The notes under the pieces were generated by a model. That model did not search any database, was not told where the DNA came from, and saw only the letters and a program-made list of their open reading frames with translations. Positions 38,449-48,107 of a stretch of 64,000 nt of DNA are shown here, in pieces. The first letter of the stretch is position 1. Each line of letters opens with the position of its first letter. The position numbers and the translations under genes are program-made. The DNA is from Bacillota bacterium (GTDB lineage: Bacteria; Bacillota; Clostridia; Acetivibrionales; DTU013), in NCBI GenBank assembly GCA_023412915.1, contig JAEZRE010000015.1, positions 124,001-188,000 on the forward strand, written 5' to 3'.

Positions 38449-40071
38449 TTAATTGGACAGCTTGTTATCAGAATTATTGTCCGGAGAGCGGTCCCCCTGC
38501 ATATTAATGTATCTTGAGGGAGAAATGCCGTAAAATTTCTTGAATGATTTGCTGAAATAAAAGGGATCATTGTATCCTACTGCTTTTGAAAGCAATACGA
38601 TCTGGCATTCCCTGTTTTCGTCTATAAACTGCTTTGCTTTTTTCATTCGGAAATTGATGATGTATTCATTAAGGGTAGTTTTCATCTCCTGCTTAAATAT
38701 CTTACATAAATAGTTACTGGTTATAAATAGGTTATTGGCTATCGAGGTAACGGACAAATCATGAGACTGGTAGTTTTTCTCGATATATTCACAGCACTTT
38801 GAAATAATCGTATCGGAACGTTTGCGGAAATTATTCACGGAAAACGAGATTATGTTTTTATAAAGGCTGATAATCCAATTCTCCAGCTCCGCGGCTGTCT
38901 CAAACTTTTCGATGTGCGACATGTAAACGCTTTGATTATCGAATATATAGCTTGTGTTCAAACCAAGCTCTATTGAAAAATGGATGATACAATTAACGAG
39001 GTCGGCCGCAATAAAGCAAAAGTATTCTTTGCAAAAGTTTTTTTCCAGTGTATCTGAAATGATTTCATGCAGTTGATCTTTTACCTTATTGAATTCTCCC
39101 TGCCTCAATAATGAGGTAATGTATGACGTGTCCGCCCGACAGTTGCTTTTATCCGGATATGATATCTGTGCGGTGTCGTAAGTATAGATTTTGCCTGCGC
39201 CTTTACAGAACTTCTGCTCCAAGGCCTTTTCAGCCTGAATGATAGCATTGTCCAGATCAGTAATCCCGGAAAATGAATTACTGACGCCACAGGAGATACT
39301 GATGTTCATATTCTCAAGCACATGACCCCCCGCTCTTTCAAAACATGTCTTGAAATTCAATGGGGTGTAATTTGTAATACCTACACCAATCAGAACATTA
39401 AATTTATACGGGTACAGGGTAACTTTCAACCCGATTTCTTCCAGATATTTCTTCACCATGACCGAAACAGCCGTTAAGGATAAAATTCTTTCCTTTTGCG
39501 TTCTGAATTTTTGCATTAGGAAATCTGCCTCCAACAAAACCACGGAATTATTGGCGCATCCATACTTTTTGATGCCCGAACTGAATAATTCGATAAAATC
39601 GGCTTTGTTCTTCTGAGGTTCATTAAAGAAATTGCCGGCTTTGAGGCAATCGTCGGGATGCTCGAAGTATTTCAAGACCTTTCCCATGTTTCTTTCTTTC
39701 AGTATTTCTCTTTTGGCAGCTACCACGGCTTTCTGAAACTCATCCCTTTCAAGCGGTTTTACAACATAATCCATAACTCCGGCACGCATGCAGCGTTGGA
39801 TATAATCAAAGGTATCGTAACCTGTCAGAACAATTATCTTTACATGCGGATATTTCCTTCTAACCTTGTCTGCAACCTTTATCCCGTCCAATAATGGAAT
39901 ATTTATATCGAGAATCATTAGTTCAGGCTGGTATTTGTCCACCAGCTCCAGCGCTTCCAACCCATCGGACGCTTCTGCGATAATTTCAAAGCCCAGACCG
40001 TTCCAGTCGATCAGGTTTCGTATTGCATGCCTTATTAAGTACTCGTCATCTACAATAATTGTTCTGACCAA
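38449..40071 (-). CDS. YesN-type response regulator with AraC DNA-binding domain (module 1)
   Basis: Two-component regulator, 540 residues: a receiver domain (1-125) with acidic pocket DDE at 8-10, phospho-acceptor Asp55 (LMILDINIP) and Lys in YVVKPLE; a middle region of about 280 residues; and an AraC-type double helix-turn-helix at the C-terminus (DLSVTSIANNLFITSNYLCKIFKQE and QIVLLSKAVGYNDPFYFSKSFKKFYGISPSRY). The start is TTG 40071 with aaagggg 6 bases upstream. It is 18 bp after the paired kinase gene. It is expected to activate the divergent sugar transport operon that begins at 42043. Confidence 0.94.
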   Translation of the reverse strand: MVRTIIVDDEYLIRHAIRNLIDWNGLGFEIIAEASDGLEALELVDKYQPELMILDINIPLLDGIKVADKVRRKYPHVKIIVLTGYDTFDYIQRCMRAGVMDYVVKPLERDEFQKAVVAAKREILKERNMGKVLKYFEHPDDCLKAGNFFNEPQKNKADFIELFSSGIKKYGCANNSVVLLEADFLMQKFRTQKERILSLTAVSVMVKKYLEEIGLKVTLYPYKFNVLIGVGITNYTPLNFKTCFERAGGHVLENMNISISCGVSNSFSGITDLDNAIIQAEKALEQKFCKGAGKIYTYDTAQISYPDKSNCRADTSYITSLLRQGEFNKVKDQLHEIISDTLEKNFCKEYFCFIAADLVNCIIHFSIELGLNTSYIFDNQSVYMSHIEKFETAAELENWIISLYKNIISFSVNNFRKRSDTIISKCCEYIEKNYQSHDLSVTSIANNLFITSNYLCKIFKQEMKTTLNEYIINFRMKKAKQFIDENRECQIVLLSKAVGYNDPFYFSKSFKKFYGISPSRYINMQGDRSPDNNSDNKLSN

Positions 40072-40089
40072 GAGAATCCCCTTTCTCTA

Positions 40090-41874
40090 TTAAAGTGAGT
40101 TTTCCTGATATTCTTGTATGGCAGGTATTTGTATATCGACTTTTGCGCCGCTTTTCAAATCATGAATGTATAAGCCGTACTCCTTTCCGAAATAAAGCTG
40201 GATACGCTCGTTTACGCTGTATAGGCCGTATTTCGTGCCCTGATTGTTCTTGAGTACATTTTCGATAATTTCCTTGCCGATTCCGGGTCCATTATTGGTT
40301 ACAGAGATGACAATAGCATTCTCCCCGCGTTTGCATGAAATGTTCAGATACCCTTTACCTGGTTGCTGGCGGATACCATGGTATATTGCGTTTTCTACAA
40401 GAGGCTGTATGCTCAATTTCACTATAAGAAAGCCTTTCAAGTCTTCATCAAAGTCTATGTTATAAGTAAATTTGTCCCTATATCTGAAATTGAGGATCTG
40501 CAGATAGCTGGAGACATTCTGTATCTCTTTCTCAATCGGGATCAGATCTTTACCGCCGCTTAATGAAGTTTTATAAAAAAGCTCCAGCGATTTTGTCATT
40601 TGTGACGCGTCATCGTACATTTTAAGTGTTATGAGCGAATCTATGCTTTCAAGCGTGTTGTACAGGAAATGCGGGTTTATCTGAGCCTGGAGCGCAAGAA
40701 GCTGGGACTTTTTCCGCGTGGTCTGCTCATTGTAAACCTGTTCGACCAGAGTCGATATTTGTGACATCATTGTATTGAACTTCCGCGCGAGCTGTGAAAT
40801 TTCATCATTTCCCTTTACTATGACACTAACTGAGAAATCGCCCTGCCCCGCTCCGGCCATGGATTCGGACAAACTCAAAATTGGCCTTGTTATCGATCTT
40901 GTAAAGAAATAAGATGTTACAGACGCCAACACCACACCGAGTATTCCGCATATGACGATGAGGAGCAGCTGTTGCCACATCTGGCCGGTTATGACCTCCA
41001 AAGGCAACTTTGAAACCGCGTAATAATTTATCTTATCAAAGTGAACTGAGGTTACAAAATACTTTTCATTTCCCTCTTTGATAATCTTGCATTTACCGTT
41101 TGCTTCCGCGGCAAATGCAAAGCTTTTGGTATTGGAGATATCGGAAAACAGGTCATCTTTATTCAAGTTAGCTATTATAATGCCTTTTTGATCAATAATA
41201 GATATCGATGAGCTCTTCTGATCATAAAGAGGCTTTAGGAACTGTGATATCGTGGATTCATAATAGTTGATCTCAACAACGGCTACAATGTTTCCGGAGT
41301 AGTATGAAATCACAGGCTTTAAAACAGAAAAATAATTTACGGTTTTGCCCGACGTATTATATGCTATTTTGCGTGTGTTTAAATATATCGGCATACCCCA
41401 ATACTTATTCATAGTCTTCAGCTGATCTGCAAAGGTTTCGCCGTCAACATTGTACAATCTGCCATTATCACTGCTGGTTGCTATACTTTGACGATCGATG
41501 CCGTATACTACTATTGATGCTATATCGCTTTTGGGCTCGATTATACTGTCCAGAAAGCTTCTGATCAGCATTTTGCTTTCGAAGTCCTGATAGCCGCTGC
41601 TTTCCGAACTGTAAAAGTCCTGGATCCAGGCGTTTGAAACAACTATATTTAAAATATTCGCAGCATTGTTAAGAAGACTTTCCGTACTTGTGACAGATTG
41701 CTTCAGATTTTGAACAGAGTTGAAACTGGCTTTATCCAAATTCGATTTTTCTATTATGAGAATCGAAGCCGTAGCCAAAATAGTAAAGGGAATGATAAAT
41801 ACTATTATATAAGTTAAAGCGAGCTTGTTTTTTATGGATGAATTATGGTACAACTCTTGCAGTTTCCTAAGCAT
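40090..41874 (-). CDS. YesM-type sensor histidine kinase (module 1)
   Basis: Membrane sensor kinase of 594 residues: TM1 (about 20-40), a large extracellular dCache-like domain (about 45-295), TM2 (about 298-320), HAMP (about 320-375), and the His_kinase domain with phospho-acceptor His in LLALQAQINPHFLYNTLESI. The HATPase domain follows with N-box LSIQPLVENAIYHGI and G-box NNGPGIG. This is the LytS/YesM class with the PHFLYN motif. It starts at ATG 41874, divergent from the binding-protein gene at 42043, so the 168-bp gap holds both promoters. Outer sensing domain and context point to detection of a carbohydrate, directly or via the binding protein. Confidence 0.94.
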   Translation of the reverse strand: MLRKLQELYHNSSIKNKLALTYIIVFIIPFTILATASILIIEKSNLDKASFNSVQNLKQSVTSTESLLNNAANILNIVVSNAWIQDFYSSESSGYQDFESKMLIRSFLDSIIEPKSDIASIVVYGIDRQSIATSSDNGRLYNVDGETFADQLKTMNKYWGMPIYLNTRKIAYNTSGKTVNYFSVLKPVISYYSGNIVAVVEINYYESTISQFLKPLYDQKSSSISIIDQKGIIIANLNKDDLFSDISNTKSFAFAAEANGKCKIIKEGNEKYFVTSVHFDKINYYAVSKLPLEVITGQMWQQLLLIVICGILGVVLASVTSYFFTRSITRPILSLSESMAGAGQGDFSVSVIVKGNDEISQLARKFNTMMSQISTLVEQVYNEQTTRKKSQLLALQAQINPHFLYNTLESIDSLITLKMYDDASQMTKSLELFYKTSLSGGKDLIPIEKEIQNVSSYLQILNFRYRDKFTYNIDFDEDLKGFLIVKLSIQPLVENAIYHGIRQQPGKGYLNISCKRGENAIVISVTNNGPGIGKEIIENVLKNNQGTKYGLYSVNERIQLYFGKEYGLYIHDLKSGAKVDIQIPAIQEYQENSL

Positions 41875-42042
41875 ATAATTTTACCCCAAAATTATTATAT
41901 TAAATCTGGTTTGGCTTTTCAATTTTTGCGGAACGAAAAGTACAAAATTACAGGGAAGTTTAATATTCTCCATTCAAAAACCATATTAAACAAGCTAGCA
42001 TAACAGTATACCGATCAAAATTATGAAAGAGAGGAATCAATA

Positions 42043-43407
42043 ATGAAAAAAGCAAGATTTATGAGCACATTGCTGGCAGCACTTCTTTTGTTCACATTAG
42101 TGCTCAGTGGTTGTGGTTCTCAACAGCCCGCGGAAAATAACCCCTCGCAATCAACTGAAGCAACAGGTGAAGCAACAGGTAACACAGCTCCCGCGGAAAA
42201 GGTTAAACTGACCGTTTTGACCAGATGGACAGGCTCGGATGCTATGACACCCTTATTTGATGAAATCATCAAAGGGTTTACCGAACTACATCCTGAAGTT
42301 GAGATCCAAAATGATTCGGTAAATGAAGAAGCAGCGTTCAACAATAAACTGAAAACAGCTATTGCTACAGGCGATGTACCTAACGTCTTCTATAATCCCG
42401 GCATTATGAATGCCGTTGATTATGCGAAAAACGGGATTGTAATGGAAATCTCGCCATTGTTCGAAGATAAAGAATGGTATGACGGATTTATCGATGGTGC
42501 TTTCGAAACCTACAACTTTACGCCGTTCGGTGCTAAAGGATATTATGCAATACCCCATTCGATCGGTGTTGAGGGGATCTTCTACAATAAGGACCTTTTT
42601 GCAAAAGCAGGTATTGCAAAAGTGCCGGAGACCATCGAGGACATGTATGACGCCATCGACAAGCTCAAGGCTATAGGTGTTACGCCCTTCGCTGTAGGCG
42701 CCAAGGAAACCTGGAGAGCGGGACACCTTCTTAACTGGCTTACATATAAAAATGTCGGTATTGACAAGGTTAAGCAAATTGGTGCTCGTAACGCCAAATG
42801 GACAGATCCCGATATGGTTGAGACACTCAAGCTTTTTGTGGACCTAAAAAACAGAGGAGCATTTCCTGTGAACTTTGAAGGCGTCACCTATGACGAGGAA
42901 AAGTCAATGTTCCTTACAGAGAAAGCCGCAATGGTACTCAACGGTTCCTGGTTTATCGGGGATTGCGACGGTTCCGATATTTCCGCAAAGATTGGTATTT
43001 TTGCTCCGCCCAGCTTCAAGGATAAACCGCAATTTAACGGAAATGGCATAATATATCCACAACAGCTGTACTTAAGCGGAAAAGCTACCGGTGCGCAAAA
43101 AGATATGCAGATTGCCTTTGTCAAGTATATTTCAAATAAGGAAAATCAGCAGAAAATGGCTCTGGAGATTCAGCGTATCCCGATAAGGAAGGATCTTGAC
43201 CTCTCTTCAGCCAAGCCTGACAGCTTGTTTTCACAGGCAGTTGCAATATCGAATTCCATCACCTTATCCTGCGGAGATACCTTCGACTTCGATCCTCTGC
43301 CTTCGATGATGGATCGTACAAGGAACTCACTCATAGGCATGTCGTTGGGAATGTCACCTGAGGATACCGCAAAGGAAATACAGTCTGAAATTGATAAAAA
43401 CAAGTAA
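42043..43407 (+). CDS. Sugar ABC transporter substrate-binding lipoprotein (module 1)
   Basis: Extracellular binding protein of 454 residues anchored through lipid on Cys24 (lipobox LSGC). A Ser/Thr/Glu/Ala linker (about 27-50) leads to a family 1 solute-binding domain: VKLTVLTRWTGSDAMTPLFDEIIKGF, then YAIPHSIGVEGIFYNKDLFAKAGI, MFLTEKAAMVLNGSWFIGDC and the C-terminal SLGMSPEDTAKEIQSEID. It starts at ATG 42043 with agaggaa upstream. First gene of the plus-strand operon SBP-permease-permease-hydrolase, with a strong hairpin after it (43430-43465) that probably keeps SBP message in excess. Ligand unknown; the hydrolase suggests an oligosaccharide or glycoside. Confidence 0.94.
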   Translation: MKKARFMSTLLAALLLFTLVLSGCGSQQPAENNPSQSTEATGEATGNTAPAEKVKLTVLTRWTGSDAMTPLFDEIIKGFTELHPEVEIQNDSVNEEAAFNNKLKTAIATGDVPNVFYNPGIMNAVDYAKNGIVMEISPLFEDKEWYDGFIDGAFETYNFTPFGAKGYYAIPHSIGVEGIFYNKDLFAKAGIAKVPETIEDMYDAIDKLKAIGVTPFAVGAKETWRAGHLLNWLTYKNVGIDKVKQIGARNAKWTDPDMVETLKLFVDLKNRGAFPVNFEGVTYDEEKSMFLTEKAAMVLNGSWFIGDCDGSDISAKIGIFAPPSFKDKPQFNGNGIIYPQQLYLSGKATGAQKDMQIAFVKYISNKENQQKMALEIQRIPIRKDLDLSSAKPDSLFSQAVAISNSITLSCGDTFDFDPLPSMMDRTRNSLIGMSLGMSPEDTAKEIQSEIDKNK

Positions 43408-43429
43408 TATTCCCTTCGGTTAATTGATG

Positions 43430-43465
43430 GTTGCATCTTTAGCGATAAAGATGCAACTTTCATTT
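43430..43465 (+). terminator. Intercistronic hairpin after SBP 1
   Basis: A perfect 12-bp stem (GTTGCATCTTTA, 43430-43441, with 43446-43457), GCGA tetraloop and TTTCATTT. It lies between the binding-protein and first permease genes, a typical partial terminator or 3' stabiliser that raises binding protein over permease. Confidence 0.8.
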
Positions 43466-43519
43466 AATATGTATATAAATTAACGCGCAATCGTCAAAAG
43501 AAAAAGAAAGGCTGAAAAG

Positions 43520-44404
43520 ATGGAGAAATTTAAAAAGAATTTAAAAGTGATTGCACTGTTTATGCTCCCCGCTTTTATAATCTACCTTATATTCGCCGTA
43601 ATACCCATTGTTCAATCGATCTATTTCGCTTTTTTTAACTGGAACGGTATACACGGAGTACCTTTAAAACTTGTCGGACTGAACAACTTCAAGATTTTGT
43701 TCGGTATGAAGGAGTTTTACCATACCTTTAAAAACGCTTTCATATTTGCAGGACTCAATCTGCTTTTTCAAATACCGCTGGGCTATTTCCTCGCGTATTT
43801 ATTGGCGGATTTCTGCAAAGGCTACCAGTTCTTTAAGACTATATTCTTCGCATCGGTTATTTTACCTATGACAGCCACGGCGCTATTGTTCAAATTCATT
43901 TTTGGACCTAACAATGACGGGATCATAAATTCAATCCTGGTTGGTCTAGGAATCAGCGACGGCAATATCGGTTGGCTGCTTCAGCCTTCAACGGCGTTAC
44001 TGTCAATTATTATTGCCAATGCCTGGTGTGGATTCGGCTACCATATGACTATCGGCTTTGCCGCAATAACTGGCATACCAAAAGAGATTATGGAAGCAAG
44101 CGAGATTGATGGCGTGACAGGGTTCAAAAGAATAATTACAATAGTGGTGCCATTGATCTGGGAACCCTTGAAAACCTCGGTCGTACTTATTATAACAGGA
44201 AGTATAAAGGTATTCGATATTGTATTCGTAATGACGGAAGGCGGTCCGAACGGACTCACCCAGGTGCCGTCCACACTTTTGTACAATGAGGCGTTCAAAT
44301 ACAGCAATTACGGAATAGGCAGCGCTGTCTCAGTTTTAATTTTTGTAATTTCATTACTACTTGCATTTTTCAGCATGCAGGCAATGAAAACTCAGGAAAT
44401 GTGA
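43520..44404 (+). CDS. Sugar ABC transporter permease, MalF/UgpA-type (module 1)
   Basis: Inner-membrane channel subunit of 294 residues with six predicted helices: VIALFMLPAFIIYLIFAVIPIVQSIYFAFFNW at the N-terminus, then four segments. The cytoplasmic EAA loop that contacts the ATPase is EIMEASEIDGVTGFKRIITIVVPLIWEPL (about 188-216). It ends ALLLAFFSMQAMKTQEM. It begins at ATG 43520 after agaaagg and lies 10 bp ahead of the second permease. There is no ATPase gene in this operon. Confidence 0.94.
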   Translation: MEKFKKNLKVIALFMLPAFIIYLIFAVIPIVQSIYFAFFNWNGIHGVPLKLVGLNNFKILFGMKEFYHTFKNAFIFAGLNLLFQIPLGYFLAYLLADFCKGYQFFKTIFFASVILPMTATALLFKFIFGPNNDGIINSILVGLGISDGNIGWLLQPSTALLSIIIANAWCGFGYHMTIGFAAITGIPKEIMEASEIDGVTGFKRIITIVVPLIWEPLKTSVVLIITGSIKVFDIVFVMTEGGPNGLTQVPSTLLYNEAFKYSNYGIGSAVSVLIFVISLLLAFFSMQAMKTQEM

Positions 44405-44414
44405 GGAGTACAGG

Positions 44415-45266
44415 ATGACAGGTAAAAAATCAGTTGATGTGTATAAAAGTAAGTTTTTTATTACAATTAAATATTTGTTTTTGAGTATTATGACCATAGT
44501 GTGTTTATATCCTATATATTTTGCTGTCATATCTTCATTTAAATCCACAATGGAAATAATGAACTCTAAGTTTGCACTTCCGAAGCATTTTGGGATAGAA
44601 AATTATATCAAAGCCTGGAAAATAGGAAATATGGGCAACTATTTCATTAATTCTCTTGCCCTGACCGTAATATCCATGTTTTTGCTTATTATTACAGGTG
44701 CCCTTGCCGCTTATGTAATCTCAAGATTCAAATTCAGATTTCAGGGACTTATATATACCTTTTTCATTTCCGGACTCATGATACCCATGCAATCCACTAT
44801 AATTCCTCTTGCATTTGATTTGGGCACATTCGGGCTTAAAAACAACTACCCTGTTCTTACTCTGTTATTTGTAGCCTTCAACATCCCTATTACAATTTTT
44901 ATTTTGACGGCATTTATGAAATCCATTCCCAAGGAACTCGAGGAAGCGGCAATCATAGATGGCTGTACTGCAATCCAGGTTTTTATGCATGTTATCATGC
45001 CGATGTCTGTTCCAGCAATAGTAACCGCCAGTGTGTTTAACTTTATCAATGTCTGGAACAATCTGCTTTTCCCCTTGGTCTTCATAAGCGATAAAAATAA
45101 GCAGGTGATTTCCTTCGGGCTCTTGTCATTCTTCTCGGAATGGCAGTCTGACTATGGCGGAGTAATGGCAGCCATAACGCTTGCCATAATACCCCCGTTC
45201 ATAGCCTATATCTTCTTGCAGAAAAAAGTTGAGCAGGGCCTTACAGCAGGCGCTGTAAAAGGCTGA
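44415..45266 (+). CDS. Sugar ABC transporter permease, MalG/UgpE-type (module 1)
   Basis: Second channel subunit, 283 residues, six helices. TM1 is ITIKYLFLSIMTIVCLYPIYFAVISSF. The EAA loop is ELEEAAIIDGCTAIQVFMHVIMPMSVPAI (about 174-202), and the end AYIFLQKKVEQGLTAGAVKG is the hallmark C-terminus of this subfamily. It starts at ATG 44415 with ggagt 6 bases upstream. It pairs with the preceding permease as a heterodimer. Confidence 0.94.
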   Translation: MTGKKSVDVYKSKFFITIKYLFLSIMTIVCLYPIYFAVISSFKSTMEIMNSKFALPKHFGIENYIKAWKIGNMGNYFINSLALTVISMFLLIITGALAAYVISRFKFRFQGLIYTFFISGLMIPMQSTIIPLAFDLGTFGLKNNYPVLTLLFVAFNIPITIFILTAFMKSIPKELEEAAIIDGCTAIQVFMHVIMPMSVPAIVTASVFNFINVWNNLLFPLVFISDKNKQVISFGLLSFFSEWQSDYGGVMAAITLAIIPPFIAYIFLQKKVEQGLTAGAVKG

Positions 45267-45293
45267 TTAAAATGACGAAAGGAAAATGTAATT

Positions 45294-47291
45294 ATGAAAT
45301 CTTTACCATTTAGACAAATACATATGGATTTTCATACATCACCTTTTATACCCGGTGTTGGTGAGCAATTTGATCCCGAGGGCTTTGTGAAAACTCTCAG
45401 GGATGCTCATGTAAACTCTATCAATCTTTTTGCAAAATGCCATCATGGAATGTATTATTACCCTACTAAAATAGGTACCATGCACCCTCAATTGCAATTC
45501 GATCTTTTTGGCAAGCAGGTTAAAGCATGCAGGGAAAATGGAATCCGCCCGGTAGCTTATACCTGTGTTGCGTGGAATGAGGACTGGGCGGATCGTCATC
45601 CGGAGTGGCTTTGCTTCACATATGACGGCCTCAGGGGCAATAAACTGCCTTTTGAGAAGGGACATGTCAAGTGGAATTCCCTGTGCATCAATAATAAGGA
45701 CTACAGAAAGGTTGTCAAGGCAGAGCTTGAAGAGATATATGACAACTATAAGCCGGACGGTTTCTGGATCGATATTATTGTCGCATATGAGTGCGTATGT
45801 GCAACCTGTCAGAAAGAGATGAAGGAGCTGGGCATGGATCCGACCGACCGCAGCCAGGTTATCAGACACGATAGAATGGTTGAAATCGAATTCTGCCGTG
45901 ATATATACGAATACCTCAAATCTATGGATAAGGATCTGGAGATCTATTTTAATTCACATCCTTATGACTTTGATACCGCAGAGGATAAATCAACATCCTC
46001 GGCAAGTAAACGCAATTATTTTTCATTTATAGATATCGAGTCCCTTCCCAGTGAAGACTGGGGTTACAACCATTTCCCCATGGCCGCGAATTATGTTAAC
46101 AAATATGACCTGCAGATGTGTATGATGAATGGAAAGTTTCATAATTGCTGGGGAGATTTCGGGACTCTTAGAAACGAAGCGGCCCTCGGATTTGAAACCT
46201 CCAGGGCGCTGGCCTATGGAGCGAGAATATGCGTGGGCGATCAATTGCACCCCTCGGGAAAAATTGAAGAGGCTGTTTATAACCGCATCGGGAAAATTTT
46301 CGAAGGAATTGAAGGCAAGGAAGCCTGGTGCAGGGATACCCGCAAGGTCTGTGACGTAGGAGTATTCATCGCCAGCAAAGAGAATGAAAAACCCAATACG
46401 AGTCATTTGCCCGAGGAAGGAGCTTACAGAATTCTTACAGAGCTTCACATTCCTTTCGACTTTCTGAATCATTATGATGATATTTCCAAATACGAGCTCC
46501 TGATTTTGCCTGACCAGGTACAGCTCACACAGGAGCTTGCAGAGCGCCTGGACAATTTTGTAAGCCGCGGCGGGAAGGTGCTTCTGACAGGAAAATCAGG
46601 TGTGGATGAGAAATCCGGGAGATTTATGCCCGGGTTTGTGAAAGCGCAGTTCTTAGGTGCTTCAGAATATGAGGAAAGGTATGTCAGATTGACGGATGAC
46701 TGTTTCAAAGAACTGCCGCATATGGACCATATGCAATATGTCAGCGGTTATTCCATAAAATCCGACGAGAAAGCACTGGCCAGAATTGTACCGCCTTATT
46801 TCAACCGTGCCTACGACAGGTTTTGCTCTCACAGACAGACTCCTCCCCAGCCGGATGCCAGCGATGAACCTGCGATAATAATGGGAGAAGGTTATATCTA
46901 CACCTCGCTGAATCTGTTCACAGACTATATAACCAATGGTTACAAGGTGCACAAGGATATTATAGGTTCCTGTATACAGCAGCTTTACAAACAGCCGCTG
47001 GTGAAGAGCGATCTCCCGTATATAACCGAACTGACGTTAAGAGAAAACGACGACGCATATATTATGCATCTTCTTAACTATGTCAAAGAGAAAAAGAGCA
47101 AGAAGCTGGAGATTGTAGAGACAGAGTTTACAGTCTGCGACTGCGGTATCTCAGTCAAAACTCCTTTTACTCCCCAAAAAGTAAGGCTGGTACCGGAGGG
47201 TAAGGATATAGAATTCAAATATGCCGACGGTTATACAACTTTTAACCTTGAAAAGACAAGCGGACATACAATGGTCGAAATAGTAAGATAG
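45294..47291 (+). CDS. Glycoside hydrolase, GHL6-type barrel plus beta-galactosidase-trimerisation-like domain
   Basis: Cytoplasmic protein of 665 residues without a signal peptide. The N-terminal TIM-barrel (about 1-340) reads FRQIHMDFHTSPFIPGVGEQF, VAYTCVAWNEDWADRHPEW, DGFWIDIIVAYECVCATCQ (probable catalytic Asp) and YFNSHPYDFD, as in the hypothetical glycosyl hydrolase 6 family. A domain at about 360-520 (EEGAYRILTELHIPFDFLNHYDD, LLILPDQVQLTQE, GGKVLLTGKSG) is the Rossmann-like beta-galactosidase trimerisation type, and a beta-rich end follows. The combination resembles alpha-L-fucosidase-like enzymes I recall from family GH151, but specificity is not shown. It starts at ATG 45294 after aaagga, last in the module 1 operon, so it should cleave the imported sugar. 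Confidence 0.85.
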   Translation: MKSLPFRQIHMDFHTSPFIPGVGEQFDPEGFVKTLRDAHVNSINLFAKCHHGMYYYPTKIGTMHPQLQFDLFGKQVKACRENGIRPVAYTCVAWNEDWADRHPEWLCFTYDGLRGNKLPFEKGHVKWNSLCINNKDYRKVVKAELEEIYDNYKPDGFWIDIIVAYECVCATCQKEMKELGMDPTDRSQVIRHDRMVEIEFCRDIYEYLKSMDKDLEIYFNSHPYDFDTAEDKSTSSASKRNYFSFIDIESLPSEDWGYNHFPMAANYVNKYDLQMCMMNGKFHNCWGDFGTLRNEAALGFETSRALAYGARICVGDQLHPSGKIEEAVYNRIGKIFEGIEGKEAWCRDTRKVCDVGVFIASKENEKPNTSHLPEEGAYRILTELHIPFDFLNHYDDISKYELLILPDQVQLTQELAERLDNFVSRGGKVLLTGKSGVDEKSGRFMPGFVKAQFLGASEYEERYVRLTDDCFKELPHMDHMQYVSGYSIKSDEKALARIVPPYFNRAYDRFCSHRQTPPQPDASDEPAIIMGEGYIYTSLNLFTDYITNGYKVHKDIIGSCIQQLYKQPLVKSDLPYITELTLRENDDAYIMHLLNYVKEKKSKKLEIVETEFTVCDCGISVKTPFTPQKVRLVPEGKDIEFKYADGYTTFNLEKTSGHTMVEIVR

Positions 47292-47317
47292 CAGCTACAG
47301 CAAAGCTGACAGCGGCT

Positions 47318-47402
47318 CCATTGAGGGCTTCCGTTAATTGCGCACTTTACCCCGAAAGCTAAAGGGGTGATCTGTTCGAGGAGGCTCTCAATGGGGTTTT
47401 TT
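47318..47402 (+). terminator. Large terminator-like hairpin after the glycoside hydrolase gene
   Basis: A 15-bp stem (47318-47332 with 47380-47394, two G-U pairs) encloses a 47-base loop that holds its own CCCC/GGGG hairpin. It is followed by GGTTTTTT. Position and T-run indicate the end of the module 1 operon; the long structured loop is unusual for a simple terminator. Confidence 0.8.
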
Positions 47403-47436
47403 ACGTTTCCCGGCATTACAATGTATTCGCCGATTG

Positions 47437-47865
47437 TCACTTCCTGTTTATCAGTATCAGCCCGGCGATGCAAAGCACGGAACCGAGTATTTTGCTGAGT
47501 CCGAAGCCTTCCCTGTAAAACAGTATCCCCACCGGTATCAGCATAACGGCAAGGATGATATTCGCAACCAGCGAACCGACGCTTATGTTCCACCCTGCCC
47601 TGTAGGCCATGAGATAACCGAACTCCAGGCCGAGTATAGAAAAGCCGAGAGCTATGCTGGTCCAGTTGAGATCCTTGAACGATTGAAAAAACCCCTTGTC
47701 GGTCTTGTAGAACTGCATCGCTATCAGGGTCAGAAATGCCGCGGTCAGATACGTCACCAGCAGAGCCGAAAACGGGTTGGCTCTCTGCGGCGTTGATTTC
47801 TGGCATACATTGTAGAGTATATTCGACGCAACTATCAGAACTATTGAAAACACATACATAAACAT
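47437..47865 (-). CDS. Half-size EamA/DMT-superfamily membrane protein
   Basis: Small transporter-like protein of 142 residues with about five hydrophobic helices: MFMYVFSIVLIVASNILYNVCQK, LLVTYLTAAFLTLIAMQFY, WTSIALGFSILGLEFGYLMAYRAGW, VGSLVANIILAVMLIPVGILFYRE and SKILGSVLCIAGLILINRK. The last two match the C-terminal EamA pattern (xxxIPxGxxxxxExxxxxxxxGxxLxxxGxxLI). It would need to dimerise to form a full ten-helix carrier. The start at 47865, or the Met at residue 3, lacks a strong ribosome site. Single gene between the two sugar modules. Substrate unknown. Confidence 0.8.
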   Translation of the reverse strand: MFMYVFSIVLIVASNILYNVCQKSTPQRANPFSALLVTYLTAAFLTLIAMQFYKTDKGFFQSFKDLNWTSIALGFSILGLEFGYLMAYRAGWNISVGSLVANIILAVMLIPVGILFYREGFGLSKILGSVLCIAGLILINRK

Positions 47866-48051
47866 GGGCTTGGCATCACATCCGTTATTGAAATCATATG
47901 GGTGTAAATTGTATAGTCTTTAATTTACCATATTGAAGAAAAACCGTCAAACTAATTGACAAATCCCAGCCACACAGTTTCGCCTGCAGCTGGGCACCTG
48001 TATTGAAGAGGCGGATAAAGAAAAACCCAACAGACTTCTGGAGGCAGGTAT

Positions 48052-48084
48052 AAAGAAAGCCCGACAGCTTTCAACACCGCCGGG
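48052..48084 (-). terminator. Terminator of the module 2 sugar operon
   Basis: A 9-bp stem (48060-48068 with 48076-48084, several G-U pairs) with a 7-base loop is followed on the minus strand by CTTTCTTTAT. It lies 23 bp after the last permease stop codon. Confidence 0.65.
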
Positions 48085-48107
48085 TTTTTCGAGGAGTCGG
48101 TTTATAT

